Source: JANPPS01 sp965246835
GTDB taxonomy: Bacteria; Pseudomonadota; Alphaproteobacteria; Acetobacterales; Acetobacteraceae
Direction: 5' to 3'
Length of the DNA: 64,000 nt
NCBI GenBank assembly: GCA_965246835.1
Contig: CBDFFQ010000001.1
Location: forward strand, 62,001 to 126,000
Both the position numbers and the translations under genes were made by a program. Shown in pieces: positions 17,647 to 27,800 of the stretch (its first letter is position 1; each line of letters opens with the position of its first letter). Under the pieces are notes generated by a model, which was given only the letters and a program-made list of their open reading frames with translations, did no database searches and had not been told where the DNA came from.

Positions 17647-18804
17647 TCAGGGCGTATCCGCCTCGATCTCGGTCATGACCGGCAGGCACAGGCGGAATTC
17701 GGTGCGGCCCGGCCGGCTATCGACCTCAATCAGCCCGCCATGGTCGCCCACGATCTTGGCGACCAGCGCGAGCCCCAGGCCGGAGCCGGAGGGCTTGCTG
17801 GTCACGAACGGCTCGAACAGATGCGGCCGGATGTCCTCGGAGATGCCCGGGCCGTTATCGCGGACGGTCACGACCAGCGGCAGGTGCACGCGATGCGGGC
17901 TGCCGGGCACCACCATGCGGACGCCGTGCTGATAGGCGGTGGTGAGCGTGATCTCACCGCGTCCCACCAGGTCCGGATCCCCGGTCACCGCCTCCGCCGC
18001 GTTCTTCACCAGGTTGAGCAGCACCTGCACCAGCTGGTCCCGGTTGGCATAGGCGGGCGGCAGGGAGGGATCGTAATTCTCGGTCATGCGCAGATGCGCC
18101 GCAAACCCCGTGCCGGCCAGCCGCCGCACATGCTCCAGCACGCGATGGATGTTCACCGCCCGGCGCTCGATCGGCTTTTCCCCGAACTCGTCCATCCGGT
18201 CCACCAGCACGCGGATGCGGTCCGCCTCGTCCTGGATCAGCTGCGTCAGCTCCCGATCGGCCTCGCTGACATTGGTTTCGAGCAACTGCGCGGCGCCGCG
18301 GATGCCGCTCAGCGGGTTCTTCACCTCATGCGCCAGCATCGCCGACATGCCCGTCACGCTGCGGGCGGCGCCCTTGAACAGCATCTGCCGATCGAGCGCG
18401 CGGGCGGCGGAGCTGTCCTGCAACGTCAGCACGACGGAACCGGGCTCCTCCATCAACGGCGCCGCCTGCACCGTGATCCCGTGCTTGTGCAGCCGCGGAC
18501 TTTCCAGATTGAGGTCGTGGTCGGAGATCGTGATCCCCTCCGCCCGCACCTGGTTCAACAACGAAAACAGTGGGTTGTCCCCCGGCAGCAATGCGCCCAT
18601 CGACATCTGGCCGAGCTGCAGCAACGACAACCCCAGGAACTGCTCGGCCGCCTGATTGGCAAAGCGGAACTGGTTGTTCAGGTCCAGCACCACCATCGGG
18701 ACCGGCAACGCATTGAGCACGGCCAGCGCATCGAGCGACGCCGGCGGGCGCGGCGCGAACCGCTCCACCAGCGCCAGCCGCTTGCGGTTCAGCGCCGCCC
18801 TCAT
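17647..18804 (-). CDS. ntrB: Nitrogen sensor kinase NtrB
   Basis: This is a 385-residue soluble kinase with an N-terminal PAS domain (LNALPVPMVVLDLNNQFRFANQAAEQF). The H box is MLAHEVKNPLSGIRGAAQLLE, the N box NLVKNAAEAV and the G boxes DNGPGISE and GSGLGLALV. Under PII control it phosphorylates or dephosphorylates NtrC. No membrane segment is present, as expected. Its start overlaps the dusB stop by 4 bp. It is read as part of the dusB-ntrBCYX operon. Confidence 0.95.
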   Translation of the reverse strand: MRAALNRKRLALVERFAPRPPASLDALAVLNALPVPMVVLDLNNQFRFANQAAEQFLGLSLLQLGQMSMGALLPGDNPLFSLLNQVRAEGITISDHDLNLESPRLHKHGITVQAAPLMEEPGSVVLTLQDSSAARALDRQMLFKGAARSVTGMSAMLAHEVKNPLSGIRGAAQLLETNVSEADRELTQLIQDEADRIRVLVDRMDEFGEKPIERRAVNIHRVLEHVRRLAGTGFAAHLRMTENYDPSLPPAYANRDQLVQVLLNLVKNAAEAVTGDPDLVGRGEITLTTAYQHGVRMVVPGSPHRVHLPLVVTVRDNGPGISEDIRPHLFEPFVTSKPSGSGLGLALVAKIVGDHGGLIEVDSRPGRTEFRLCLPVMTEIEADTP

Positions 18805-19856
18805 GCCGCCATCGCCATGTCTTGGCGCTGGGCCGCCGCATCGAAAAACCGCTCGATCAACTCGATCACCGCGGCCGGCGTGTCCAGCCGATTGATCTCC
18901 ACCCGGAACTCAGCCGAGCCATGCAGGCCCTTGGAATACCAGGACACATGCTTCCGCGCGAGCCGCAGCCCGGGCCCGGCGCCGAAATGCGTCAGCATGG
19001 CATCGTAATGCTCCAGCAGGATGCGCTTATGGGCCGGGATCGACGGGTCCGGCACGCGCTCGCCCTGCGTCAGGAACCGCGCCACCTGCGCCGGGAACCA
19101 GGGCCGGCCGTAGCAGCCGCGCCCGATCATCACCCCGTCGGCCCCGGATTGCCGCAGCGCCTCCGCCGCATCATCGACCGTCAGGATGTCGCCATTGGCG
19201 ATCACCGGCAGCCGCGTCGCCGCCTTGACGCTCGCGATAAAACGCCAATCGGCGGTGCCGGTGTAAAATTGCTGCCGGGTGCGGCCATGCACCGTCACCA
19301 TCTGGATGCCAGCCGCCTCCGCGATGCGGGCGAGGTTCGGCGCATTCAGGTTGGCATGGTCCCAGCCCATCCGCATCTTGAGCGTGACCGGCACCCGCAC
19401 CGCCTGCACGGTCGCCGCCAGCAGCTTGGCCGCCCCAACTTCGTCCCGCATCAGCGCGGAGCCCGCGGACTGCCCGACCGCGACTTTCTTTACAGGGCAG
19501 CCGAAGTTGATGTCGATCAGATCGGCGCCATGCCCCACCGCGATCCGCGCCGCCTCCGCCATCGCCGCGGGATCGCAGCCCGCAAGCTGCACCGAATTGG
19601 GCCCGCCCGCCGCATCCACCGCCGCCATGCGCATCGTGGCCTGGTTCTCCCGCACCATGGCCCAGGACGCGATCATCTCCGACACCACCAGCCCGGCCCC
19701 CAACCGCTTCGCCAACCGCCGAAACGGCAGGTCCGTCACCCCGGACATCGGCGCCAGGATCACCGGCGTCTCGATCGTGACGGCCGTGACCCCGGTGCCG
19801 AGCGTGATCGGACGCAGCCCCGGGATGGAGGGTGTGGTATTCGCGTTGCCCATCAT
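18801..19856 (-). CDS. dusB: tRNA-dihydrouridine synthase DusB (NifR3)
   Basis: The protein has 351 residues. The flavoprotein TIM barrel starts with VILAPMSGVTDLPFRRLAKRLG. It has the DINFGCPVKKV stretch, the catalytic cysteine region (QSAGSALM), TLKMRMGW, VHGRTRQQFYTGTADW and the FMN phosphate site NGDILTVDDA plus GVMIGRGCYGRPW. It reduces specific uridines in tRNA. As the historical nifR3 it heads the ntrBC operon in many proteobacteria, and here too it overlaps ntrB by 4 bp. The divergent ispDF lies 96 bp away, so that gap should hold both promoters. Confidence 0.95.
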   Translation of the reverse strand: MMGNANTTPSIPGLRPITLGTGVTAVTIETPVILAPMSGVTDLPFRRLAKRLGAGLVVSEMIASWAMVRENQATMRMAAVDAAGGPNSVQLAGCDPAAMAEAARIAVGHGADLIDINFGCPVKKVAVGQSAGSALMRDEVGAAKLLAATVQAVRVPVTLKMRMGWDHANLNAPNLARIAEAAGIQMVTVHGRTRQQFYTGTADWRFIASVKAATRLPVIANGDILTVDDAAEALRQSGADGVMIGRGCYGRPWFPAQVARFLTQGERVPDPSIPAHKRILLEHYDAMLTHFGAGPGLRLARKHVSWYSKGLHGSAEFRVEINRLDTPAAVIELIERFFDAAAQRQDMAMAA

Positions 19857-19952
19857 TTGGGCAAACTAGGCCGCCGCCGCCGATGCTGCAATCACGGACC
19901 GCGTCTACCGCGTCCCTTGACGCAATTCCCGGGCCTCTTCATTGCTGCCGCC

Positions 19953-21089
19953 ATGCGCATCGCCGTCCTTCTCGTCGCCGCCGGGTCCGGCTCCCGGTTC
20001 GGCCAGGCCGTTCCCAAGCAATTCGCGATGCTGGCCGGCAAGCCCGTGATCCGCTGGGCGGCCGAAGCCTTGGCGCCGCACACGAGCCTGCTGCAGCCGG
20101 TTGGGGACGCCGCGTCGATCGGCCCGGCCCTGGCCGGTCTCGATCACCTGGGCATCGTGCCGGGTGGCGACACGCGGCAGGAGAGCGTTCGCGCCGGGCT
20201 CGAGGCACTGGCGCCGCATGCACCCGACATTGTGCTGATCCACGACGCCGCCCGCCCCTTCATCGCCGATGGCACCATCCCTGCCCTGCTGGACGCGCTC
20301 CGCACCCATGATGGCGCGATCCCCGCGGTCCCGGTCGCGGACACGCTGAAGCGGGCGGAGGCCGGGGTGATCACGGCGACGGTGCCGCGGGACGGCCTGT
20401 TTCGCGCCCAGACCCCGCAAGCGTTCCGGTTCGCAAAGCTGCTGGCGATCCATCGCGCGGCCGGGCCCGGCGCTACGGACGACGCCGCCCTGCTGGAGGC
20501 CGCCGGCCATGCAGTGGCGCTGGTCCCGGGGTCCGAAGACAACATCAAGCTGACATTTCCGGAGGATCTGGTGCGGTTGGAACGCGTGCTGCTGCCCACC
20601 CTCATGCCCCGGGTCGGCACCGGATACGACGTGCATGTGCTGGAGGCCGGGCGCCCCCTGTGGCTCTGCGGAATCCAGGTCCCGCACGATCGCGGCCTCG
20701 CCGGCCATTCGGACGCCGATGTGGGCCTGCATGCGCTGTGCGACGCGATTTACGGCGCGCTGGCGGAGGGCGATATTGGCCGGCACTTCCCGCCCTCGGA
20801 AGCGACATGGAAGGACGCGGACAGCGCCCGTTTCCTGACCCACGCCGCCCGCCGGATCGCGGCCCGGGGCGGCGTGCTGGCGAATGCGGACGTGACCCTG
20901 ATCTGCGAACAGCCGAAGATCACGCCGCATGCGCCGGAGATGATAGCCCGCGTCGCCGAACTTCTCGGCGTGGAGGTCGGCCGGATTTCCATCAAGGCAA
21001 CCACATCGGAACGGTTGGGATTTACGGGACGCGGTGAGGGGATCGCCGCGCAGGCCGTCGCCACGGTGTTGCTGCCCAACTGCGGCTGA
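19953..21089 (+). CDS. ispDF: Bifunctional IspD/IspF isoprenoid enzyme
   Basis: The 378-residue fusion starts at MRIAVLLVAAGSGSRFG. The N-terminal MEP cytidylyltransferase (IspD) covers about residues 1-215, with the CTP loop AAGSGSRFGQAVPKQF, HDAARPFI and TVPRDGLFRAQTPQ. The C-terminal MEcPP synthase (IspF) covers about residues 220-378, with RVGTGYDVHVLE, the zinc-binding AGHSDADVGLHALCDAI, DIGRHFPPS and ATTSERLGFTGRGEGIAA. The two act in the methylerythritol phosphate pathway, with IspE elsewhere. The fusion is standard in alphaproteobacteria. A longer open frame to 18822 runs antisense through dusB and is not part of the gene. Confidence 0.96.
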   Translation: MRIAVLLVAAGSGSRFGQAVPKQFAMLAGKPVIRWAAEALAPHTSLLQPVGDAASIGPALAGLDHLGIVPGGDTRQESVRAGLEALAPHAPDIVLIHDAARPFIADGTIPALLDALRTHDGAIPAVPVADTLKRAEAGVITATVPRDGLFRAQTPQAFRFAKLLAIHRAAGPGATDDAALLEAAGHAVALVPGSEDNIKLTFPEDLVRLERVLLPTLMPRVGTGYDVHVLEAGRPLWLCGIQVPHDRGLAGHSDADVGLHALCDAIYGALAEGDIGRHFPPSEATWKDADSARFLTHAARRIAARGGVLANADVTLICEQPKITPHAPEMIARVAELLGVEVGRISIKATTSERLGFTGRGEGIAAQAVATVLLPNCG

Positions 21090-21409
21090 CCGCACTGGGG
21101 TGGTGAACGGTCGGTCTGCTGTTGGGACGAGGAGCGCTGATGCGGACGTTCGGCCCGTGGCCGGGTCGGGCCCGAAAGCGGACGGTCCGCGATAGAGAGT
21201 TTTCCCCGAAGAAGCAGACGTTCACCGGGAGCAACGTGGCCCGCCGATATCGTCCGGAGCAGCCCTGAGCGGGTTGTTCAGTCGACGCTGTCCCGCGCCG
21301 ATACCTGCTCGGCTAATACCAGCTGCGCTGCGTTGGGGCGCCGACGCAGCCGCAACGCACTGCCAGCAGAAAGACGTCATCGGCACAGCCGGCAAGGCCG
21401 GACCCCGCG
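21090..21409. other. Intergenic region without a supported gene
   Basis: About 320 bp lie between the stops of ispDF and the convergent PEP-CTERM gene. The short frames here have no start context or recognisable product. A loosely repeated motif resembling GCGGACGTTC or CCCGAAAGCGGAC appears around 21141, 21170 and 21215, with a similar string near 24530, suggesting degraded repeat or relic sequence. No RNA gene or clear terminator was identified. Confidence 0.4.
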
Positions 21410-22858
21410 TTAGCCAGGAGTTCTCGATTTTCGGCCCGTCGCGTGCAATATCCACAGCCTGTCCCGCAGCTTCAATGCCAGTCCAAGGCCGAGTAACATC
21501 AACGCCCAACTCGATGGCTCGGGCACGTCAGTATAGACTGCAGCAACGTCGGTGAGTGCCGTTCCAGGCAGGTTGATCGTGCCATAAAGCCCGGCACCTG
21601 CGTCGGACAACCCGGTTGGCAGACCGGGATCGACGTTGGGCGGGGCCGCGGGTGCGGGCGCGTCGAGTGCGAATCTGAGCAGCCGTCCCGGTTGGGGGAT
21701 GTAGCGTGCCGACCGCGGATCGGAGAAAATCTCTTCATACTGGAAGCGGCTCTGCTGGCGGCCAAGCAACAGGGCATCCGCAAACTCCTTCTCGAAGATG
21801 GTCCAGGAGCCGAAGAGGATGGGGTCAAAAACAAGCTGCAGCTCCGGCTGTAGAAGCAACTGCCGCTCAAGGCCGAATCCAAGTCCTAACCCGTAAAGGT
21901 CGATTGAGTAGTTTCCCGTCGCATTCGTGGGGACCGGGACGCTGAAACCCTGCTGGCCGAGACTGTTCAGCACGGTGGCACGGCGCTGGCCCTGCCCGCC
22001 ATTTTCGGAGAACAGCGCATAGACTGCGCCGGTCGAGAAAACGGACTTCTCCTCGAGTGTGACGCCAGCCTGGAGATCGAGGTCGGAAACGGCGTCGAGG
22101 CCAGCTGCGACCGAGCCGATGACGGGAATGTCGCTGAGGGCGCTCAGGATGTTGAAGCTGCCACGCTGTGCATCGACGCTGCCGCTGGTGACGAGCTGGT
22201 TGCCCGCGAACTTCTCGGTGGAGTTCGCTAAAGCCAGGCCGTCGCCCAGGGTGGAGCGCGCGAAAGGGCCTGCTGCAACCTGCTCCGCGCCCCTGTCGCT
22301 GTCGGTGTAGGTGCCCGAGCCGTTCAGGATCAGCCCCGAACCGTTGGAGGTGATGTTGGGCAGCGAGGTATCGAGGTTGAACTTCGAGTCAAACGGTCCG
22401 AGCGAGGCGCTGCCGTGAAACAGCAAGTCGGTCCCGTAGGTGAGCTTGCCGCTTGCGGAGAAGGTGGGTGCGCTGGAGAAGCTCAGCGCGGATTGAACGA
22501 AGACGTTTTGGCCCGCCAGCGCATGATCGGGGGCAGTGAACGTCGCATTGAACGGCAAGTAGACATGGTAGCTGTCGTCTGCCGCCGCGGGAAAGCCGAA
22601 CCCGGCCGTGACGTGAACGCTTGCGAGACTGAAAATGAACTTCGCGTCAGCGTCGATCCTGGCAGTCGCCTGGTAATTGGTCGAGAAGCCTTCGAGGTTG
22701 ATCGTACCCGAGCCCGGCACGCTGCTGACCGGCCGTGTCTCCGCCGCTGATCGGAAGCTGAAGTCAAGCGCCCATGGAATGGACACCACAGTGGCGCGCG
22801 CGGTGCCGACAAACAGCGTCGCAGCACAAGCGAGCGTCATCGAAGCGCGAAGGACCAT
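21410..22858 (-). CDS. PEP-CTERM sorting-domain exported protein
   Basis: The protein has 482 residues from MVLRASMTLACAATLFVG, a signal peptide ending near TARA; an in-frame ATG at 22897 would add 13 polar residues. The mature part is Gly/Ser/Ala-rich with beta-strand-like repeats and few cysteines. The C-terminus has the sorting signal VPEPSSWALMLLGLGLALKL followed by basic residues. The tail after the helix, about 19 residues, is longer than usual. PEP-CTERM proteins are processed by exosortase and often accompany exopolysaccharide; no exosortase gene is in the window. The function of the mature domain is unknown. Confidence 0.82.
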   Translation of the reverse strand: MVLRASMTLACAATLFVGTARATVVSIPWALDFSFRSAAETRPVSSVPGSGTINLEGFSTNYQATARIDADAKFIFSLASVHVTAGFGFPAAADDSYHVYLPFNATFTAPDHALAGQNVFVQSALSFSSAPTFSASGKLTYGTDLLFHGSASLGPFDSKFNLDTSLPNITSNGSGLILNGSGTYTDSDRGAEQVAAGPFARSTLGDGLALANSTEKFAGNQLVTSGSVDAQRGSFNILSALSDIPVIGSVAAGLDAVSDLDLQAGVTLEEKSVFSTGAVYALFSENGGQGQRRATVLNSLGQQGFSVPVPTNATGNYSIDLYGLGLGFGLERQLLLQPELQLVFDPILFGSWTIFEKEFADALLLGRQQSRFQYEEIFSDPRSARYIPQPGRLLRFALDAPAPAAPPNVDPGLPTGLSDAGAGLYGTINLPGTALTDVAAVYTDVPEPSSWALMLLGLGLALKLRDRLWILHATGRKSRTPG

Positions 22859-22991
22859 CGTGAGTACCCCAAGTTGATCTGTATCGGCAACGTGCAACCT
22901 CTGTCGATCCTAGACAGCCCCTCTCAGGCCGCGCATCCCCCGATCGGAGGAGGTGAGCCTTTTTTGCGTCCCACCAGCTTCGAGTGCTGGA

Positions 22992-24143
22992 TCAAGCCTC
23001 GTAAGTGCCGGAGCCTCCGGCTGGCAGAGCGGCGAGCAGACGGGCGAGTGCGACCTGCGAACGTACGCCGGTCTTGTCGAAGCAGCGGGCAAGGTGGGTC
23101 TTGACCGTGCTCGCGCCAATGCCGAGCGCGGCGGCCGTTTCCGGCACAGATCGGCCCGAGCCGACCAGCACCGCAACGCGAGCCTCGGCCCATGTGAGGG
23201 TGAATACGCTTTTAATGCGTTGGGCGGCGGCGGCCAGCGGCGCGCCGGGATCGATAATCTCGATAAGCAACCTGGCCTCACGCGCCACCATGGCGCGCAA
23301 CGCCGACGCGTTTGGCGGCAGGACCGTGATGTGCACGAGATACCCAGGCTGCCCGGAAGGCCGAGCCACCGAGACGGCCGACGGCACCGCAAGCCGCCTT
23401 GCCGCCATCTCGTTCAGCGCGCCTGCCACGGCCTTCTCCATGCGGCCTCGTTCCTGGACGAGGCTCGCGACGAGACGTCCGCCGGCGCCAAGGCTGACGC
23501 CGTCGTTTGTCTCGAGCAGCCGGGTGGCGGTGTCGTTTGCAAGGAGCACCCGAGCTTGCCCGTCAAGCAGCAAGGCTGCGTTTGGCATCGCCTGGATCAG
23601 CGTCGCCACCGCACCAAACTGCGCGTGAGCCTGGCTGATCGCAAGGGACAGGTCGACCGCACGCGCGAGGTGCGGCGCCAGCCTTGTCAGCCGGGAGGTG
23701 AGCGGCACGAGATGCTCGCTTTGCCGTTGGTCGATGGTGACGGCAATGCCGCCGCTGGTGCCTTGGCGGCTGAAGCTGCTCTGCGCCAGGCACAAAAGGT
23801 CGGTGATGCGCTGCGGCGCCAGGATATCGGCATGAAGCGCCGACCGGGACAGCCGCTCGCGCCCGGTGAGATGGCTGGCGACGACCGGAGTGCCCGCCAC
23901 CTGCTGGACCATGGCCTGCGTGACGGGGTTGTGGATGTGGTCGCGCACGTAGACCTGACCCAGGTCCTCACGCAACCTGGCAGTGATCAGAAAACCGGTG
24001 TTGTTATCGAGATCATTGAAAACCAGCATTGCGCCGGAACCACCGATGTAATCGGCTAAATGCTCGAGCGCGGCCGTCCATTCGTCCGGTTCCGCTGCCG
24101 CAACATAGAGGGCATCAAGCGTGCCTGCATAGGTACGAGCCAC
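22992..24143 (-). CDS. LuxR-family transcriptional regulator
   Basis: The start is taken as GTG at 24143, with GGAG 7 nt upstream, giving 383 residues; in-frame upstream ATGs add a basic tail without a binding site. The C-terminal about 60 residues form a LuxR helix-turn-helix: LTWAEARVAVLVGSGRSVPE then AAALGIGASTVKTHLARCFDKTG. The N-terminal 300 residues carry a probable sensory domain (about residues 10-180) and a PAS-like segment (AMPNAALLLDGQARVLLAND). No autoinducer-binding signature stands out. It sits upstream of the PEP-CTERM gene on the same strand, 133 bp away, and may control it. Confidence 0.82.
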   Translation of the reverse strand: MARTYAGTLDALYVAAAEPDEWTAALEHLADYIGGSGAMLVFNDLDNNTGFLITARLREDLGQVYVRDHIHNPVTQAMVQQVAGTPVVASHLTGRERLSRSALHADILAPQRITDLLCLAQSSFSRQGTSGGIAVTIDQRQSEHLVPLTSRLTRLAPHLARAVDLSLAISQAHAQFGAVATLIQAMPNAALLLDGQARVLLANDTATRLLETNDGVSLGAGGRLVASLVQERGRMEKAVAGALNEMAARRLAVPSAVSVARPSGQPGYLVHITVLPPNASALRAMVAREARLLIEIIDPGAPLAAAAQRIKSVFTLTWAEARVAVLVGSGRSVPETAAALGIGASTVKTHLARCFDKTGVRSQVALARLLAALPAGGSGTYEA

Positions 24144-24541
24144 ACTCGTTCTCCGTCCTCGAACCAACGATCGGATGGGCCGGATGCAAGAGAACATATT
24201 TTGCTGCGAAACAGCAATGACTTTGCTGCGTCGGCATCGGCGAGAAATGCAGGCTGGCGCTGGCATCACCACGCAGCAGGAAGCGTCTTCGCTTGGGCCG
24301 CAAGCCCGCAGACTTCAGTCGGGGATGCCTGCCTTCCGGACACGACGCGAGGAACCGGGCGTCCATCATGAGCGCAGTCCAGCCAGCCTGGCCATGTCCG
24401 CTTTGAAGCACTCTAGGTAAGTAGCTACACGGCCGGGATCAAGCGCGTAGCTGCCAGCCGACCACCTCGCCGGATGTCTGCTTCCGGGCGTGTCTGATCG
24501 GCTCGTGACCGGCTGACTTGAGGGCGAAAGCGGCCGTTCCC
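24144..24541. other. Intergenic region, probable promoter side of the LuxR gene
   Basis: Roughly 400 bp separate the LuxR start from the stop of the small gene linked to formate dehydrogenase. This stretch is AT-richer than the genes around it near 24180-24240. Several short frames cross it, but none has a binding site plus plausible product. Promoters for the LuxR gene must lie here; no confident -35/-10 pair could be chosen. Confidence 0.35.
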
Positions 24542-24808
24542 TTATCGATCAGAGAAGGTTCCCAACGCATCCCGTGCGCCCACCACCTCTATCCACGGCA
24601 CCTGATCCAGCGGAAAACACCCGGCGAACACCAGGCTCAGCACCCCGTTAATCCAATCCAGTCCCGCCCGGTCGCCCGAAGCTGTCAGCTCGTCCCGCAG
24701 CCGGCACACCTGCTCCACAGCCTCCGCAAATGCCGCATCGTGCTTGCGAGGGCGATGCGCGATCGCCTCGTTCAACGCGTCGATCGCGGCGCGGCGGTGG
24801 TCAATCAT
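24542..24808 (-). CDS. Small conserved-looking protein after formate dehydrogenase alpha
   Basis: This 88-residue soluble protein overlaps the 3' end of the formate dehydrogenase alpha gene by 8 bp, so it is probably translated from the same mRNA. It is helical by composition (RRAAIDALNEAIAHRPRKHDAAFAEAVEQV region) with a hydrophobic centre WINGVLSLVFAGCFPLDQVPW. It has no cysteine motif, so it is not an iron-sulfur subunit, and it is too short to be the cytochrome b subunit. I do not recognise it. The overlap suggests a dedicated partner, maturation or assembly factor, which is inference. Confidence 0.6.
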   Translation of the reverse strand: MIDHRRAAIDALNEAIAHRPRKHDAAFAEAVEQVCRLRDELTASGDRAGLDWINGVLSLVFAGCFPLDQVPWIEVVGARDALGTFSDR

Positions 24809-27800
24809 GCAACCGCCCCGCCCGAAGGCCGCAGGTCAGCGCCTTCGTGCTGTGGATCGTCGTGTTCGCATCCCCGGTGATCGCTAGCAGCGAGTTCGCC
24901 ACGTCCCCGCGCGCATAGCCCTGCCAGCCGAACACCCACGGAATGCCGATCTGATACACGGTCCGCCCCTCGATCCGGAACGGGCGCAGCCGCTCCGTCA
25001 CCATCGCCTTCGCCTCGATCTCCGCCCGCTCGGTCGACAGCACGGCCCAACCCATATGCGCAATGCCAAGCTCACGGGCGAGTTCCGGCGGCAGTTCCAC
25101 GAACATTTCCGGTTGCAGTTCCGCCGAATGCGGCGTGACCCGGCTCATGATGCCGCCGCAATGCAGCTCCGTCAGCCGGAACGTGGTCAGCACGTAGGGG
25201 AAGCGCGGGTCCTCCGGCGCATTCAGCGTGTTGCCCGGGCGGTCCCAGATCTTGGCCCCGGGGTTGGCGCGCTGGCCCGGGTGGATCGCGTTCGGCACCG
25301 GGCTTTCGACCGGTTCGTAATGCGCCGGCAACGGACCATCCTTGATGCCCGTGGGTGTGAACAGCATGCACTGGCCATCGGGCTCCATGATAAACGGGTC
25401 GGCACCGCCGATCGCGTCCATGCCCTGCGGGTCCGTGGCCCAGTCCGGGCGATAGCCGGGATGCTTCGTGTCCTCGAAATCCGGGATATCCAGCCCGGTC
25501 CACTTCGCGGCGCCGTCATCCCACCAGATCATCTTCTTGCGGTCGGACCAAGGCTTGCCCTCGGGGTCCGCAGAGGCGCGATTGTACAACGTGCGGCGGT
25601 TGGCGGGCCACGCGAACGCCCAGCCGGCGTGGCTGCCGGGCCCATCGGGCGCATCCGGCACGCGGGAACGCGCCAGGTTGCGGCCGTCCTCGGGATAGAT
25701 CCCGGAATACATCCAGCCGCCGCACGCCGTGGAGCCGTCCGCCTTTAACTCTTTGAAATTCTTCACTTGCTTGCGATCGGCGACCGTGTAGCCGTTGATC
25801 TCCCGCAGCACCGCCTCCGCATCCGGCTCACGCTTCTCCCCGCGCTCGCCATAGGCCCAGGTGAGGTCCTGGATCGCACGGTCCCGTAGCAACGTGCTGC
25901 CGGCATAGAGCGCCTTCAACCGCCGCCCGAGATGGTAAATGAACCACAGATCGGACCGGCTATCCCCGGGCGCATCGAGCACCACGTCATGCCATTGCAC
26001 CAGGCGGGATGTGTTGGTGACCGTGCCGTCCTTCTCGCCCGACAGGCTCGCCGGCAGGAAGAACATCTCCGTGCCGATCTGCTCCGGCGTCAGCTCGCCA
26101 CGCTGCACCAACCGGCCTTTCTGCCAGAAATTCGCCGTCTCGGTCATGGCGAAGTCCCGCACCACCATCCACTCGAGCTTGGCGAAGCCGCGCTCCACCA
26201 GCTCGGCGTTCACGGCACCGACGGCCGGGTTCTGGCCCAGGATGAACTGGCCCTTGATCACGCCCGACGCCATGGCCAGCGTCATCGGCAGCTGCGACAC
26301 ATCCCCCACCAGCTTCGGCAGGTGGTCGTAGGCGAAGCCGTTCCCGGCGGTGGCCGCCGGGCCATACCAGGCCTTCAGCAGGCTCACCACGTATTTGGGC
26401 ATGTTGTGCCACCAGCTCGTCTTCGGCGTCTCCGTCTTGAGATACGCTTCGAGCGAGCCGTGATCCTGCAACGCGCTGGGCTGCGCGAGGTAGGTGGGCA
26501 GCATGTTATACAGCGTCGGGATATCCGTGCTGCCCTGGATACTGGCATGGCCGCGCAGCGCCAGGATGCCGCCGCCGGGCCGCCCAATGTTACCCAGGAG
26601 GCCCTGGATGATGCTGGCGGCGCGGATGATCTGCACCCCGGTCGTGTGATGCGTCCATCCCACGGCGTAGCAGATGGCGCCGGTGCGCGCCCGCCCGGAG
26701 TTCCGCACCATGGCCTCCGCCACGCGCAGGAACACCGAGGCCGGGCAGCCCGTCGTGGCCTCCACCATCTCCGGGGTGTAGCGGGCATAATGCTTCCGCA
26801 TGATCTGATAGACGCAGCGCGGGTGCTGCAAAGTCGGGTCCTGTGGCGTCGGCTGGCCCGGCTCGTATTGCCATGTCGCGTGGTCATAGGCGCCGGTTTC
26901 GGGATCGAAGCCGGAGAACACGCCATCCCCGTCATCCGGCCCGGCATACCCCTCGGCGATGATGTGCGCGACGTTCGTATACCGCGTCGCAAACTCCCGG
27001 AACCAGTGATCCCCCTCGAGGATGTAGCGGATGATACCACCCAAAAACGCGATGTCCGTGCCCGACCGCAGGGGCGCATGAATGTCCGCCAGCGCCGAGG
27101 TGCGCGTGAACCGCGGGTCCGCATGGACGATCGTCGCGCCGCGCCGCTTCGCCTCCACCACGAAGCGGAACGCGATCGGGTGGTTCTCCGCCATGTTCGA
27201 ACCCATGACGAGCACGAAGTCGCTATGCGCCACGTCCCATAGGGCCATGGTCGCCGCGCCGCGTCCGAAAGTGGCGCCCAAACTGGGCACCGATGAGGAG
27301 TGTCATATGCGGGCTTGGTTCTCGATGCTCACCATGCCCAAGCCGCCGCCGAACAGCTTCTTGATCAGGTAGTTCTCTTCGTTATCGAGCGTGGCCCCCC
27401 CGAGCGACGCGAGGCCGAGCGTGTGGTTGACCAGGCGCCCGTCCGGCAGCCGCTCCACGAACGTGTCGTCCCGCGCCTGCTTCGTCAGCGTGGCGATCCG
27501 GTCCATCGCCCAGTCGAGCGGCTTCTCCTCCCACTCGGTCGCATGCGGCGCCCGGTGCAGCACGGTCGTGATCCGCTCCGGGCTCAGCAGCATACCGAGC
27601 GTGCTGGCGCCCTTCGGACAGAGCGTGCCCTGGTTCACCGGGCTGCGCGGATCGCCCTCGATGTGGATCGGCTTGCCCTCCTTGGCATACACCAACTGCG
27701 CACAGCCCACGGCGCAGAACGGGCAGATGCTGGTGCCGATCCGATCCGCCTGCTCCAGCCGCGGCCGTAAGGTCTCGGACGCCGTGCTGCGCGCCGCCGT

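Noticed and set aside
18822..19952. N-terminal extension of IspDF by 377 residues
   Set aside because: It runs antisense through dusB and has no homology; the family start is at 19953.
24801..27290. Separate 829-residue formate dehydrogenase starting at GTG 27290
   Set aside because: The upstream 198-residue frame carries the iron-sulfur domain and joins it through a UGA at the Sec position; it is one gene.
27273..27305. Nonsense mutation making the formate dehydrogenase a pseudogene
   Set aside because: The UGA is at the exact selenocysteine site, a hairpin follows, and selC is in the same window.
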